This document shows positions 9,563-19,279 of a DNA stretch of 45,185 nucleotides, one piece after another. The stretch is from Bacteroidales bacterium. GTDB lineage: Bacteria; Bacteroidota; Bacteroidia; Bacteroidales; VadinHA17. The position numbers were made by a program, and so were the translations under genes. Within the stretch, counting starts at the first letter, position 1. The number at the start of each line of letters is the position of its first letter. The stretch covers positions 1-45,185 of the forward strand of contig JAAYQC010000137.1 of the NCBI GenBank assembly GCA_012519515.1. The letters run 5' to 3'. The notes beneath the pieces are model-generated. The model made no database searches and was not told the origin of the DNA. It was given only the letters and a program-made list of their open reading frames with translations.

Positions 9563-10854
9563 TGCATGACATTATTATAAACTTCCGCGAGTCCGGCCGA
9601 CATTTTATCAAGCGAGAACTCCTTCCTTACCATCTCGTTTCCCTTCTTTCCAAGACTTGCAATCAGTTCTTTATCTTTCAGAAGCATGGTAAGGTTATCA
9701 GCGAGGGCATCCACGGTATCAGGGGAATATACAATCCCTCCGCCGGTTTTCCCGACAATCTCGGGAAAGGCTCCGGTAGCAGGCTGAACCACGGGTATCC
9801 CGGAAGCATTGGCCTCAAGGAGGTAGAGACCGTAGCCATCGTATTTCCTGACAGGCACGCTTATCACATCAACGTCATTGAAGAATTCAAGCTTTTTATC
9901 TCCTTCAAATTCAGGGTAAATTTTAATTGACTTTTCAAGTTTATGCTCCCGTATCTTTCTTATCTGCTCAGATATGAAATCCTTGTCTATTCCGGTATAG
10001 CCTCCGCATATTTTCAGCAACAATCCCGGGATCTCATCACGCTGTTTCATCAAAATAAAGGCATCAACCAGTTTGTCAATCCCGTTATACCTGTTTATAC
10101 GGCTGAAGAATCCTATTGAAGCGGGTTCCCTGTCAGGTCTCGAAATATCATCTTTTTCCGGATCAAAACCCAGCGGAACAACTTTGACGTTTTCGCCACT
10201 ATGCCCGGTTTTGCTTTTGAACAGTTCGCGATAATAATTGCTGGGAGTAACAAAAATATCTACATGGCCCGCTTCCTTTGCAATCATCTTCCACGCGCGC
10301 GAGCGGAAAGGCTCATCCATATCATCGATCCAGTCGTCCTCGTTCAGCAGGGAACATACCACCTTTACATCCATCCTTTGTTTAAGCTGCCTGGCTATTC
10401 CAAGAATTAGCGCGTTGGACAGATGTATAATATCGGGCTTTCCATCTTTCATCAGATATCTGACCAGCCTGTCAACTTCCTGTTTACGAAAGGCATTGTC
10501 GCCTTCTATCATGCTTATTGTCAGCTCCTCGTAGCCTTCGGTGCTGGTTGTGCCTGCCTGTTTCGCGGCAAACCTTAGAAAGAGTTTGCAATCGAGTAAT
10601 TTATCGAAAAATGCCGGCATATTTCTCAGAAAAGGCACCTTTTCCCTGAGGAACATCGAAATTGCCCCGAAGAACACATTTTTGTCGAAACCGCTTTCAC
10701 TGCCGGTTGTCTTGTCTGGCGGCAGGTAAAGAGGTATCGCGCTTGCCTTTATTCCCGGCACTTTTCTAATCGCACGAACATAAAGCATATCTCGGTAGCA
10801 GTTCCCGCAATAAAAGGACCCTCCTGATCCGGTTATCAAATAAACAATTTTCAT
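9559..10854 (-). CDS. Glycosyltransferase family 4-like protein
   Basis: 431 aa; 'PLGFDPEKD', 'GIGFFSRINRYNGIDKLVDAF'-type region, 'GYGLYLLEANASGIPVVQPATGAFPEIV' GT-B C-terminal motif; N-terminal 'YCGNCYRD'. Confidence 0.85.
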   Translation of the reverse strand: MKIVYLITGSGGSFYCGNCYRDMLYVRAIRKVPGIKASAIPLYLPPDKTTGSESGFDKNVFFGAISMFLREKVPFLRNMPAFFDKLLDCKLFLRFAAKQAGTTSTEGYEELTISMIEGDNAFRKQEVDRLVRYLMKDGKPDIIHLSNALILGIARQLKQRMDVKVVCSLLNEDDWIDDMDEPFRSRAWKMIAKEAGHVDIFVTPSNYYRELFKSKTGHSGENVKVVPLGFDPEKDDISRPDREPASIGFFSRINRYNGIDKLVDAFILMKQRDEIPGLLLKICGGYTGIDKDFISEQIRKIREHKLEKSIKIYPEFEGDKKLEFFNDVDVISVPVRKYDGYGLYLLEANASGIPVVQPATGAFPEIVGKTGGGIVYSPDTVDALADNLTMLLKDKELIASLGKKGNEMVRKEFSLDKMSAGLAEVYNNVMQ

Positions 10855-10958
10855 ATATAATATAAAAGGTATATCTATAAAGTTAGTTAAAAATCTGGAT
10901 ATACAGTAAAAATTTCACATATAATTGTAGCAGATGAATAAAATCCGGTCAGATCATT

Positions 10959-12077
10959 CTATTTTGTATTAAATGCAAGTAAACGGCCATCTTCAGTCAG
11001 GATATAGAATCTATCCCCCGTCACGGCCGGTGTACTGCTTACAGGTGCTCCGGCATTGAAACTCCAGATCTTTTTACCGTCATGTACTCCAAGCATATAA
11101 ACATTGCCGTCGGCGCTTCCGAACAAAACCTTCGAAGGTGTTATAACTGCCGACCCTGTTATTCTTCCGTTTGTCCGGAATTTCCAGTTAAGCTTTCCGG
11201 TAATAATATCATAGCTGTAAAGGTACTTGTCTTCGTTACCTATGATTACCGAATTTCTTCCAATTGCAGGTATTGCAACCACTGATCCCGATGTTTCGCC
11301 TGCCGGTACTTTCCAGGCCAGTTTGCCGGTGAGCAGGTCGACACAGAAAAAATTGCCGTCATAATCGCCGAAGCAGGCTTTTCCACCTGAAAGGGCAGGG
11401 GATGAGGCAATATAGCTGCCTATTTCTATCGTATCCTTTTCTCTTCCGGTATAGGCATCAACCACCCGGATGAATCCGTCGCAGCCGCCGAAAACAATAT
11501 TGTTGTTCGATACTGCAGGAGTTCCATTGACATAGTTAAGCGTTTCAAGCTTCCACTGTAACAAACCATTGGAAGGATCAACGGAATGAAGATAATAGTC
11601 ATAACTGCCGATTACAATGCCTGACCTTTTTGAAGTTGACCATGCATTGGCCGATCCTGCTATCTGTCCATCAGTCTTGTATCTCCAGGCAAGTTTGCCG
11701 CTTGTCTTATACACGGCATGAAGTGTTCCGTCGCTCAATCCTATTATCACCTTGTCGCCGTACACCATCGGAGGAGCTTCAGCAGCCGAGCCTCCTTCAT
11801 ATCTCCATTTTATCTTGCCGTCGGTTCCGACAGCAATCAGCGTTCCCTTATCATTTCCGAAGAAGATCATTCCGCCGCTGACCACCGGTGAAGAACTTGT
11901 TCTTCCGGTGGCTGCCAGATTCCATACAAGCGAAGGTTTTGTGGAGACTTCAATGTTTGTACTTCCTGTCAGATCAGCTTTGCCTCTGAATATGGGCCAC
12001 TCCTGAGCTGATGTTTGGGCGAGGCAGCTCAGCGGACCTGAAAGCAGCAAAACCGATATCAGGAAAAACTTTTTCAT
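10959..12077 (-). CDS. PQQ-binding-like (BamB-like) beta-propeller protein, exported
   Basis: 372 aa; signal peptide; 'EWPIFRG' start and repeated 'SSPVVSGGMIFFGNDKGTLIAV.TDGKIKWRY' blades. ATGA overlap with the upstream gene. Confidence 0.9.
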   Translation of the reverse strand: MKKFFLISVLLLSGPLSCLAQTSAQEWPIFRGKADLTGSTNIEVSTKPSLVWNLAATGRTSSSPVVSGGMIFFGNDKGTLIAVGTDGKIKWRYEGGSAAEAPPMVYGDKVIIGLSDGTLHAVYKTSGKLAWRYKTDGQIAGSANAWSTSKRSGIVIGSYDYYLHSVDPSNGLLQWKLETLNYVNGTPAVSNNNIVFGGCDGFIRVVDAYTGREKDTIEIGSYIASSPALSGGKACFGDYDGNFFCVDLLTGKLAWKVPAGETSGSVVAIPAIGRNSVIIGNEDKYLYSYDIITGKLNWKFRTNGRITGSAVITPSKVLFGSADGNVYMLGVHDGKKIWSFNAGAPVSSTPAVTGDRFYILTEDGRLLAFNTK

Positions 12078-13168
12078 GTCCCATTGTTTTCGTTAAAAAA
12101 TGCCAGTGCACCAGTAGGACATACTTCGACGCATTTTTTTGCAACTAAAGCCGGTATGTCATCAAATTCAACAGTAAGCGGTTCCGAAATCATTGATACA
12201 AAACCCCTGTTAATGAAGCAGAGAGCCGGTTCGTCAGTAGAATCTGCCACTGCCCTTACACAAAGTCCGCATTTAATACATTTGGCATTCTCAAAAACCA
12301 GGCCGGTTTTATGATTTATCTTTTTTGTCACCGGGGTATTGATGAATTTCCCCCTGGGGTCCTTAATCGAGAACATCTCTGCCAGTTCTCTCAGCCTGCA
12401 GCCGGATGAAGCACGGCAGTCACAATGCATACAGCTTGCTGCTTCCTCAGCGGCTTCTTTAAAACCGGCAATTTCCTCATGGCGTACTACTTTGTCAGGG
12501 CATTCTTTCAGCCATTCGAGTTGTTCTGTTGCATCAAGAGCACCTATTCTGGATGCAAATCTCTTTCGGACATCATTTTCTGAATATAGGGGAGACACTT
12601 CATACTTAGGAGTTTCCGGCAGGTTCCTGCTCAAAAAGATCCTGATATTCCTGATTGAAACAGGAGTGTCAATTCTTTTTCTCCTGCAGGCATTCACGCA
12701 GAAAGCCTTGCAATTGATGCAATTCAACTCGCCACCCTTCATTTCGGACCTGATAAGTTCGGCGGCTTCATCATATTCACCGGCAATAAGCAGTCTGTTC
12801 ATAAGCGGTATGTTGTATCCCATCGGGCAAACCACCCGGCACTGCGCTTCACATTCTGCCCTGTGTTCCGACAGCAGGAGAGTGACTGCCTTTTTTCTTA
12901 GGGCAATAACCTCTTCACCTGATGCATCGATATCCATTCCTTCCTGAACAAGGGCTGTGCAGGAGGGAATGAAATTGTTTCGTTTTTTGTCCCTGACCAT
13001 ACAGACCATGCATGATGAGTAAGGTTCAATTCCATCACTATGACAAAGGGTAGGAATTTCAATTCCGGCAATCCTCGCCGCATCAAGAATTGTCTGACCT
13101 TCCCTGACTTCTATCTCTGTATCGTCAATTTTGATTTTCATCTTTTTCATAAACAAGTTCAATGGCAT
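12074..13168 (-). CDS. NuoG/HydA-N-like Fe-S protein without H-cluster domain (2Fe-2S, GltD-N-like Cys domain, 4Fe-4S)
   Basis: 364 aa; 2Fe-2S motif 'CHSDGIEPYSSCMVCMV', 'HRAECEAQCRVVCPMGYNIPLMNRLLIAGEYDEAAELI...CINCKAFCVNACRRKRID' (GltD-N-like), C-terminal 'CIKCGLCVRA...CVEVCPTGAL'. Likely start at 13141 (MKIKIDDTEIEV). Confidence 0.85.
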   Translation of the reverse strand: MPLNLFMKKMKIKIDDTEIEVREGQTILDAARIAGIEIPTLCHSDGIEPYSSCMVCMVRDKKRNNFIPSCTALVQEGMDIDASGEEVIALRKKAVTLLLSEHRAECEAQCRVVCPMGYNIPLMNRLLIAGEYDEAAELIRSEMKGGELNCINCKAFCVNACRRKRIDTPVSIRNIRIFLSRNLPETPKYEVSPLYSENDVRKRFASRIGALDATEQLEWLKECPDKVVRHEEIAGFKEAAEEAASCMHCDCRASSGCRLRELAEMFSIKDPRGKFINTPVTKKINHKTGLVFENAKCIKCGLCVRAVADSTDEPALCFINRGFVSMISEPLTVEFDDIPALVAKKCVEVCPTGALAFFNENNGT

Positions 13169-15560
13169 TTTCCGGGCACACCACCCTGCAGTTGTCGCAT
13201 TTGGTACACAGCGAATAATCTATCACATGTTTCTCATAAGGTGTGAAAGGAATTGCATCAACCGGACAATCCTGTGCACATTTTGTACATCCGGTGCATT
13301 TATCACTTATAGAATATTTTACAAGGTCCCTGCATCTCTTTGAAGGACAGATTCCCCTTGTGTGGGCTTCATACTCTTCCCTGAAATACCGTAATCCGGT
13401 AATTACTGGATTGGGAGCAGTTTTTCCGAGGCCACACAGGCTTCCTTTTTTAATATCAAGGCAAAGCTGCTCAAGTTCATCCAGTTCCGCGATTGTAGCC
13501 TTGCCCTGGGTAAGCCTTGTTAGAATATCGAGCATATGTTTCGTTCCGACCCTGCAATATGTACATTTCCCGCACGACTGCTTGTGTGTGAACTCAAGAA
13601 AGTATTTTGCCATATCGACCATGCAGTCGGTATCGTCAAGAACCACCATTCCTCCTGAACCCATCATAGCCCCCAGGCGGTTCAGCTCTTCATAGTCGAC
13701 GGCTGTATCGGCAAGCCTTTCGGGAATGCATCCTCCTGAAGGTCCCCCGATCTGAACTGCCTTGAAGGTCCTTCCTTCCAGAACTCCATGTCCGATCTTT
13801 TCAACGATATCACGGATGGTAGTCCCCATCGGAACTTCAATGAGTCCTCCCCGCGCCACTTTCCCTGCAAGTGCAAATACCTTGGTTCCCTTGCTTTTTT
13901 CGGTACCTATATCATTGAATTCAGCTGAGCCGTTATTAATAATCCAGGGTACAAGCGAAAGCGTTTCCACGTTATTGACAAGCGTAGGATATCCCTTGTA
14001 ACCCTTTACGGCAGGATAAGGAGGTCTCAGGTGAGGGGTTCCGCGCTTTCCCTCGAGCGAGGCTATCAGGGCTGTTTCCTCACCGCATACAAAAGCCCCG
14101 GCACCTTCAAAAACTTCAATGCTGAATGAAAAGCCTGATCCCTTTATATTATTTCCTACTATACCTTTTTCCTTACAGATCCTCAGAGCATTTTTCACCC
14201 TTGAAACGGCCAGAGGATATTCATCCCTTATGTAAAAGATACCCCTGTCGGCTCCGGTGGCAAATCCAGCAATAAGCATTCCTTCAATAATCCTGAAGGG
14301 AAATGACTCCAGGATCATCCTGTCCATAAAAGCTCCCGGGTCTCCTTCATCGCCGTTGCATACCACATACTTGGGCTTTTCCTTCATTGCCGATGAGATC
14401 TCCCATTTTTTCCCTGTAAGGAATCCTGCTCCGCCGCGGCCTCTCAGACCGCTGGCGGTTATCAGCGATATCACCCCGGCAGGATTATTTTCCGTCAGCA
14501 CAGTCTTAAGAGCATTATAACCTCCGAGAAGCTCATATTCATCATATGAATCAGGTCTCATAACACCGCCGTTCAGCGTAGCAATATGTAACTGCTTGCT
14601 AAGGAAGTTATTCAGGGTTTTCTCCCGGGTATCGGTGGGCAGATTTACCGGACTGTAAACCATATCATCTGAAAGAAAGGTGTCGGCAATATTGTTTATC
14701 CTGAATTTCAGTTTCTTGTCGAACGATTTAGGCTGAATATGTTTCAGGATGATCTCTTCCACCTGGTCTTTTCTCACATTGGTGTATCTGGAACTTACCT
14801 TATCTCCGGAAACAATCTCAAGAAGGGGAGTCTGATTGCAGACACCCACGCAGCCAACAGGCTTAACATTTATGTTGAGCTCATAATACTCCCTTATATC
14901 AAGCAGTTTTCCAAGGATATCCCTGCTGCCTCCGGCCACACAGCATGAGCCCAGTCCAATACGGACTTCAGCGTCATAAGATTCCTGCTCCGGTTCTTCT
15001 TTCTTTTTACTTTTCTTCGATACTGATTGAAGAAAATCAGTCACTATCTCTTTTACCTGAGTAGGCTTCACGTGGCCATAGGTCTTTTCGTCAATCTGAA
15101 CCACAGGAGCAAGGGTGCAGCAGCCCAGGCAGGCTACCTCTTCAATCGAAAACAGATTATCGGGTGAGCTGTTTTTTTCTTCGCTTATCTTCAGACCCCT
15201 CCTGAAAGCATCGGCTATGAGTTCAGATCCCTTCACATGGCATGCAGTACCGGAGCATATTTTAATAGTGTGTTTCCCGGAGGGGATGTGCCTGAACTGG
15301 GAATAGAATGTTGAAACGCCTGATATCTGTCCCGGAGTGATCTCGGTCACTCTGCAAATATATTTAAGGGCTTCCGAAGGAAGATAATTAAGTCTTTTCT
15401 GCACTTTCTGCAGAACCTGTATCACCTTATCCTTCCCTGTACCTGTTTCTTTTACAACGGCATCCACAACCGAGGTTATCTCTTCGACCGAAAGAGTGCC
15501 CTGATTGCAATTACAACTTTCTGTATGTTTATTTTCCTGTTTCAATTTTGTGAAATGCAA
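13125..15560 (-). CDS. NuoE-NuoF-ferredoxin fusion (HndA/HndC or HydC/HydB-like NAD(P)H-oxidising flavoprotein)
   Basis: 811 aa; two thioredoxin-like 2Fe-2S domains ('CSGTAC...CLGCC' and 'SCC...CVGVC'), NuoF domain ('GLRGRGGAGFLTGKKWE', 'CNGDEGDPGAFMDR', 'SCGKCTYCRVGT'), C-terminal 2x[4Fe-4S]. Confidence 0.93.
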   Translation of the reverse strand: MHFTKLKQENKHTESCNCNQGTLSVEEITSVVDAVVKETGTGKDKVIQVLQKVQKRLNYLPSEALKYICRVTEITPGQISGVSTFYSQFRHIPSGKHTIKICSGTACHVKGSELIADAFRRGLKISEEKNSSPDNLFSIEEVACLGCCTLAPVVQIDEKTYGHVKPTQVKEIVTDFLQSVSKKSKKKEEPEQESYDAEVRIGLGSCCVAGGSRDILGKLLDIREYYELNINVKPVGCVGVCNQTPLLEIVSGDKVSSRYTNVRKDQVEEIILKHIQPKSFDKKLKFRINNIADTFLSDDMVYSPVNLPTDTREKTLNNFLSKQLHIATLNGGVMRPDSYDEYELLGGYNALKTVLTENNPAGVISLITASGLRGRGGAGFLTGKKWEISSAMKEKPKYVVCNGDEGDPGAFMDRMILESFPFRIIEGMLIAGFATGADRGIFYIRDEYPLAVSRVKNALRICKEKGIVGNNIKGSGFSFSIEVFEGAGAFVCGEETALIASLEGKRGTPHLRPPYPAVKGYKGYPTLVNNVETLSLVPWIINNGSAEFNDIGTEKSKGTKVFALAGKVARGGLIEVPMGTTIRDIVEKIGHGVLEGRTFKAVQIGGPSGGCIPERLADTAVDYEELNRLGAMMGSGGMVVLDDTDCMVDMAKYFLEFTHKQSCGKCTYCRVGTKHMLDILTRLTQGKATIAELDELEQLCLDIKKGSLCGLGKTAPNPVITGLRYFREEYEAHTRGICPSKRCRDLVKYSISDKCTGCTKCAQDCPVDAIPFTPYEKHVIDYSLCTKCDNCRVVCPENAIELVYEKDENQN

Positions 15561-17263
15561 AAGATACTGTTTCTACCACGAATGTAAATGTTCTTATCCG
15601 AAAACGCCGGGGTACAGTCTGAAGGCTCACCAATTGGCGATTCTGCAATCAGCCGGTACTCCGGACCGGCATTGACTATATGCATCAATCCGCTTCTGTC
15701 GAGGCAGTAAACCTTATCCCCGGCAATAATCGGTGAAGCATAGAACTGATCCGGGAAGTAATGTGTCCACAGGGTGTCTCCTTTCATTGCATCGTAGCAC
15801 GCAAGGTCGCCAACACCAGTAGCAATGAAAAGGTATTGGTTGTTGGCAACAGGACTGGACACATCAGAGGTAAACATATTATCTTCCCAGACAATTGAAG
15901 GACCGGGACCGGGTTTCACCGCGGCCAGGCGTGAATAATCAGTTACGGCATAAACATAATTGCTGTTAATAGCGAGGGAGGGAGCCACATCACCGCTGAG
16001 AACCTCATAGGCCCACAGTTCCTTTCCTGTTGCAGGATCGAATGAAGCCACTTCAGGGTTGCGATTGATAAGCACCTGTGTTATTCCGTTGAATGTCGCG
16101 ATTGATGGTGAAGACCAGGACGATCTTCCCCTCCTCAAGGTTTCCCACTTCATATCGCCTGTTGAAGTATCGAAGCCCATTACCGAAACCTTCTCGTCCG
16201 AATCGAACTGGACAATCAGGGTGCCCTCGTGTATTATAACAGAGCATGAATAGCCGTAGATATTTTCCGGTGTTCCGATATTCTTGCCCCATTTTAATTT
16301 TCCGTCCATATCGAGGCACACCAGGTTTCCGTTTGCAAAAATCGCACAAACGGAATTACCGTCAGTTGCGGCAGTGGGAGCAGCTATGCCAGTGTCGTGG
16401 TCAGTGTCGGGTGGAGCATCGGGCTGACCGGGCAGTCCTGAGGCTGGGGCTGTCCATAGCAAATCGCCGCTGTTCTTGTCAAGACAATATACCTCACAAT
16501 TGTTGCCTTCGGCGCCGGTAACGAATAGTTTGTCGCCCCATATCACCGGTGAGCTTTTGCCGTTCATTGCAACGCTTGTCTTCCATTTAATGTTGGTTCC
16601 GCTTTCGGCATCCCATTCAACCGGGTAATCAGTTCCGCCGGCAATGCCTCTGCCGTCCTGACCTCTGAAAAAGGGAAAATTAACCGGATCGGGAAAGAAA
16701 GTCTCCTCTGACACATAAGCTGATGTTTCTCCCTTCTCCTTTTTCTTTTCACTCTTTTCTGCTTTCGCGGTTCTTCTGCCCGAGAGGTCAGGCAAATCCT
16801 TCCTTAGAATGAATGAAGAAACTATTGCGCCAAGCGTCAGCACGGCAACCGCTCCGGCGAGATATTTTGCATACCTTGCTTTTTCAGAGACCTGATCAGT
16901 TTTTTCTCCCGGTACTGAAGGAAGGTTCTTTTCACTACCTGCAATAAGCCTCTGACAGAGTACGAATATTACAGCACCGCTTATCAGCAGCCATGAACCC
17001 GTTTCAAGTTGCCGGCGGGAGGAAAAATAGGCTTTCCTTGCCATAAGGTCGAGCGCTCTTACCTGCTCAGCCTTAACTGCATTTTCATGATCCTTGTCAA
17101 ATTCCTCCTTTACCGATACTATCGCGGGATTGTCAAGCGGATCGAGGGCTTTCATCTGGATTATGCTCAGGAGCATGGTCAGCGCTACGATCAGCGTGAA
17201 TATACCAGCAGCGGTACCGATTCCCCTGAGAATCTTCAGATCCTTTTCATCAAGCTTTATCAT
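15542..17263 (-). CDS. Membrane-anchored PQQ-like beta-propeller protein
   Basis: 573 aa; three N-terminal hydrophobic segments, Lys/Glu-rich linker, then propeller ('FPFFRGQDGRG', 'SSPVIWGDKLFVTGAEGNNCEVYCLDKNSGDLLWT'). Confidence 0.88.
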   Translation of the reverse strand: MIKLDEKDLKILRGIGTAAGIFTLIVALTMLLSIIQMKALDPLDNPAIVSVKEEFDKDHENAVKAEQVRALDLMARKAYFSSRRQLETGSWLLISGAVIFVLCQRLIAGSEKNLPSVPGEKTDQVSEKARYAKYLAGAVAVLTLGAIVSSFILRKDLPDLSGRRTAKAEKSEKKKEKGETSAYVSEETFFPDPVNFPFFRGQDGRGIAGGTDYPVEWDAESGTNIKWKTSVAMNGKSSPVIWGDKLFVTGAEGNNCEVYCLDKNSGDLLWTAPASGLPGQPDAPPDTDHDTGIAAPTAATDGNSVCAIFANGNLVCLDMDGKLKWGKNIGTPENIYGYSCSVIIHEGTLIVQFDSDEKVSVMGFDTSTGDMKWETLRRGRSSWSSPSIATFNGITQVLINRNPEVASFDPATGKELWAYEVLSGDVAPSLAINSNYVYAVTDYSRLAAVKPGPGPSIVWEDNMFTSDVSSPVANNQYLFIATGVGDLACYDAMKGDTLWTHYFPDQFYASPIIAGDKVYCLDRSGLMHIVNAGPEYRLIAESPIGEPSDCTPAFSDKNIYIRGRNSIFCISQN

Positions 17264-18539
17264 TCTTAATCTTATTTAAATGTACAGGACAATACTGGAA
17301 GCACTTGCCACAGCTGAAGCATTTGCCCTTATGTGGTACATATTCAGTTCTTCTGGTTCGTGTTGACAATGAAACAAGGCTTAGTCCGAATGATATTCCG
17401 AGGAATAGTCCCATCCAGATCGAAGCCTTGCGGAAGCGCTCATGTATGTGCATCTCTTTTTCAAACAGTTCGGCATTTGTGGTTCCTGCTTCCTTGAAGC
17501 TCAGTGCAGCCTGCGAAATTGCCGGTATACCATGTTCGGCTTCAGCCCTGATTTCCCTTGCAAGTCTCACATCACTGTTGAGTCCGGTAAGAACAGGGGA
17601 GAGGCTTGAGAAAATAACAGCTCCTGCAACGGCAAAAACCGGGACAAGCAGAATCCAGGTAAGAAATCTCTTTCGTTCCTTTTCCGGTTCAACAAGCGGG
17701 CGGGCAAGATCCGCGGGAAGAATGGCATTGTAGGGGCATGCATCCTCGCACAATCTGCAATTGGTACATTCGGAAGGTGTAATAGTAAGATGCTTTTTAG
17801 AGAATCGTGAAAAGATATTGAGTAAAACACCGTAAGGGCAAAGATATCTGCAGTAGGGACGGTTTACAAATATCCCCGTTATAAGCAGCAAGGCTCCGAA
17901 GATCGCCATAGTATATGGAGCATTGAGCCTGAAGATGCCGACAAAGGGATCGTAACGACATATAAGGAACTGGCTTTCGGTAGCTGCCGAAAGAACCGAT
18001 AAGCCCAGGTAGACAAAAGGCACTGATATCATTATTGACTCTACAACTCTTGGAAATTTGACAGTCCGGAATCCGACCAGTTCCTGTATCGCGCCCAGGG
18101 GGCACACGCCGGCGCAGAACACCCTTCCGAAGGCAAGTGCGAAGAGCAGCGGAATAATAAAGAACAGAAGTGCTGTGAGCGGAATTGAATAAGTATCATT
18201 AAAGAGAGCCAGTGCAACGTTCTGAATGGAACCGACCGAACAGATGCAACCTTCCCTGAAGAAACCGAAATAAGCCAGTGAAAATACCGACAGCCAGACC
18301 AGTCCGTTCCGGGAGCGTTTTTTGAGAGCCAGCCAGGCAGCCACCGAAAGAGCAGCTATAAGGACAGCGAGATCGATGTATTCCCAGACGGGAGCCCTGT
18401 CGGCCGGCATCTGGTGCTCGGGATAAACGTAACCGGATTCAAATTCCGGTCTCGGGAATCTTTCCTGTGCAAAAAGGACGGCATGCCATGCAAGCATGAC
18501 AAACAGCAGAATATATGGAAGCTTCTTTTTCACCTTCAC
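17250..18539 (-). CDS. NapH/NosR-C-like polytopic 4Fe-4S membrane protein
   Basis: 429 aa; TM segments with 'GRVFCAGVCPLGAIQELVG', 'RPYCRYLCPYGVL', 'CTNCRLCEDACPYNAI', C-terminal 'CFSCGKCFQYCP'. Confidence 0.88.
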   Translation of the reverse strand: MKVKKKLPYILLFVMLAWHAVLFAQERFPRPEFESGYVYPEHQMPADRAPVWEYIDLAVLIAALSVAAWLALKKRSRNGLVWLSVFSLAYFGFFREGCICSVGSIQNVALALFNDTYSIPLTALLFFIIPLLFALAFGRVFCAGVCPLGAIQELVGFRTVKFPRVVESIMISVPFVYLGLSVLSAATESQFLICRYDPFVGIFRLNAPYTMAIFGALLLITGIFVNRPYCRYLCPYGVLLNIFSRFSKKHLTITPSECTNCRLCEDACPYNAILPADLARPLVEPEKERKRFLTWILLVPVFAVAGAVIFSSLSPVLTGLNSDVRLAREIRAEAEHGIPAISQAALSFKEAGTTNAELFEKEMHIHERFRKASIWMGLFLGISFGLSLVSLSTRTRRTEYVPHKGKCFSCGKCFQYCPVHLNKIKNDKA

Positions 18540-19103
18540 TTAAATCTTTTCTTTTGGAATATACTGGACTTTGTCGGAGATCCTTGATATGGCACCGGAA
18601 GGACAACTCCTTGCTATTGCACATTCGTTGCAGTTCACACAAAGGTTCTGATCGATCTGAAGATAAAGCGAGCCGTTGCCGAAATCCTTGCATCCCTTGA
18701 CACATTTTCCACAGCCGTCGCAAAGATCTTTATCGACGGTATACTCGAAATATGGTTCCTCGACGAATTTGCGGGTTATTGCACCGGTGGGACACATCTG
18801 ATTCTCTGCTCCCGTGCTGATGGTTCTCGCACCCTGCCGGAGGTATCCACCGCAGAGGTCGCAATAACCGCACATCTGATAATTATGCATGCATTTTACT
18901 GCCGAGGGAGTAAGCACGCAATGTGTTTTGCACTGTCCGCAGGTGTTGCATTTGTAAGGATCTATCTGCCAGACTGTTCCCGCGGTTGTTATCTTTGTGG
19001 AAAGAACAACGGGGAGAGCCAGTACCGGAACGGCAACAAGGACTTTACCTGCTTTCCTTACAAAGTCCCTTCGCGACTTATATATATTATCTTTCTCCAT
19101 CAT
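18540..19103 (-). CDS. Exported polyferredoxin with twin-arginine-like signal
   Basis: 187 aa; 'SRRDFVRKAGKVLVAVPVLALPVVLS' signal and several CxxCxxC...CP motifs ('CNTCGQCKTHC', 'CDGCGKCVKGC', 'CVNCNECAIARSCP'). Confidence 0.88.
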   Translation of the reverse strand: MMEKDNIYKSRRDFVRKAGKVLVAVPVLALPVVLSTKITTAGTVWQIDPYKCNTCGQCKTHCVLTPSAVKCMHNYQMCGYCDLCGGYLRQGARTISTGAENQMCPTGAITRKFVEEPYFEYTVDKDLCDGCGKCVKGCKDFGNGSLYLQIDQNLCVNCNECAIARSCPSGAISRISDKVQYIPKEKI

Positions 19104-19279
19104 CTTGAGAATTTACTACAGTCATTTTCACTTGTGCAGAGTCCTTTGCCCGGACAGTCTGAACAATTCTTTCCCCTGACGGTTCTTGATCCGAGAGCAA
19201 GTGCAAGAAAAGCCAGAAAGGCAAGCAGGAGACTTCTTGCAAGTTTCTCTATAAAATCCGGTCGTGTCATCTTAGTCAT
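19100..19279 (-). CDS. Small Cys-rich single-TM protein (59 aa), absent from the ORF track
   Basis: Hand translation MTKMTRPDFIEKLARSLLLAFLAFLALALGSRTVRGKNCSDCPGKGLCTSENDCSKFSR*; 4-nt ATGA overlaps with the genes on both sides; C-x2-C-x5-C-x5-C after one TM helix. Confidence 0.8.
   Translation of the reverse strand: MTKMTRPDFIEKLARSLLLAFLAFLALALGSRTVRGKNCSDCPGKGLCTSENDCSKFSR

Noticed and set aside
12339-12947. 202-aa plus-strand ORF
   Set aside because: Antisense to the NuoG-like Fe-S protein; Ser-rich shadow translation.
12074-15560. [FeFe]-hydrogenase or respiratory complex I
   Set aside because: Only E/F/G-like modules; no H-cluster domain and no NuoB/C/D/H/L-type subunits in the window.
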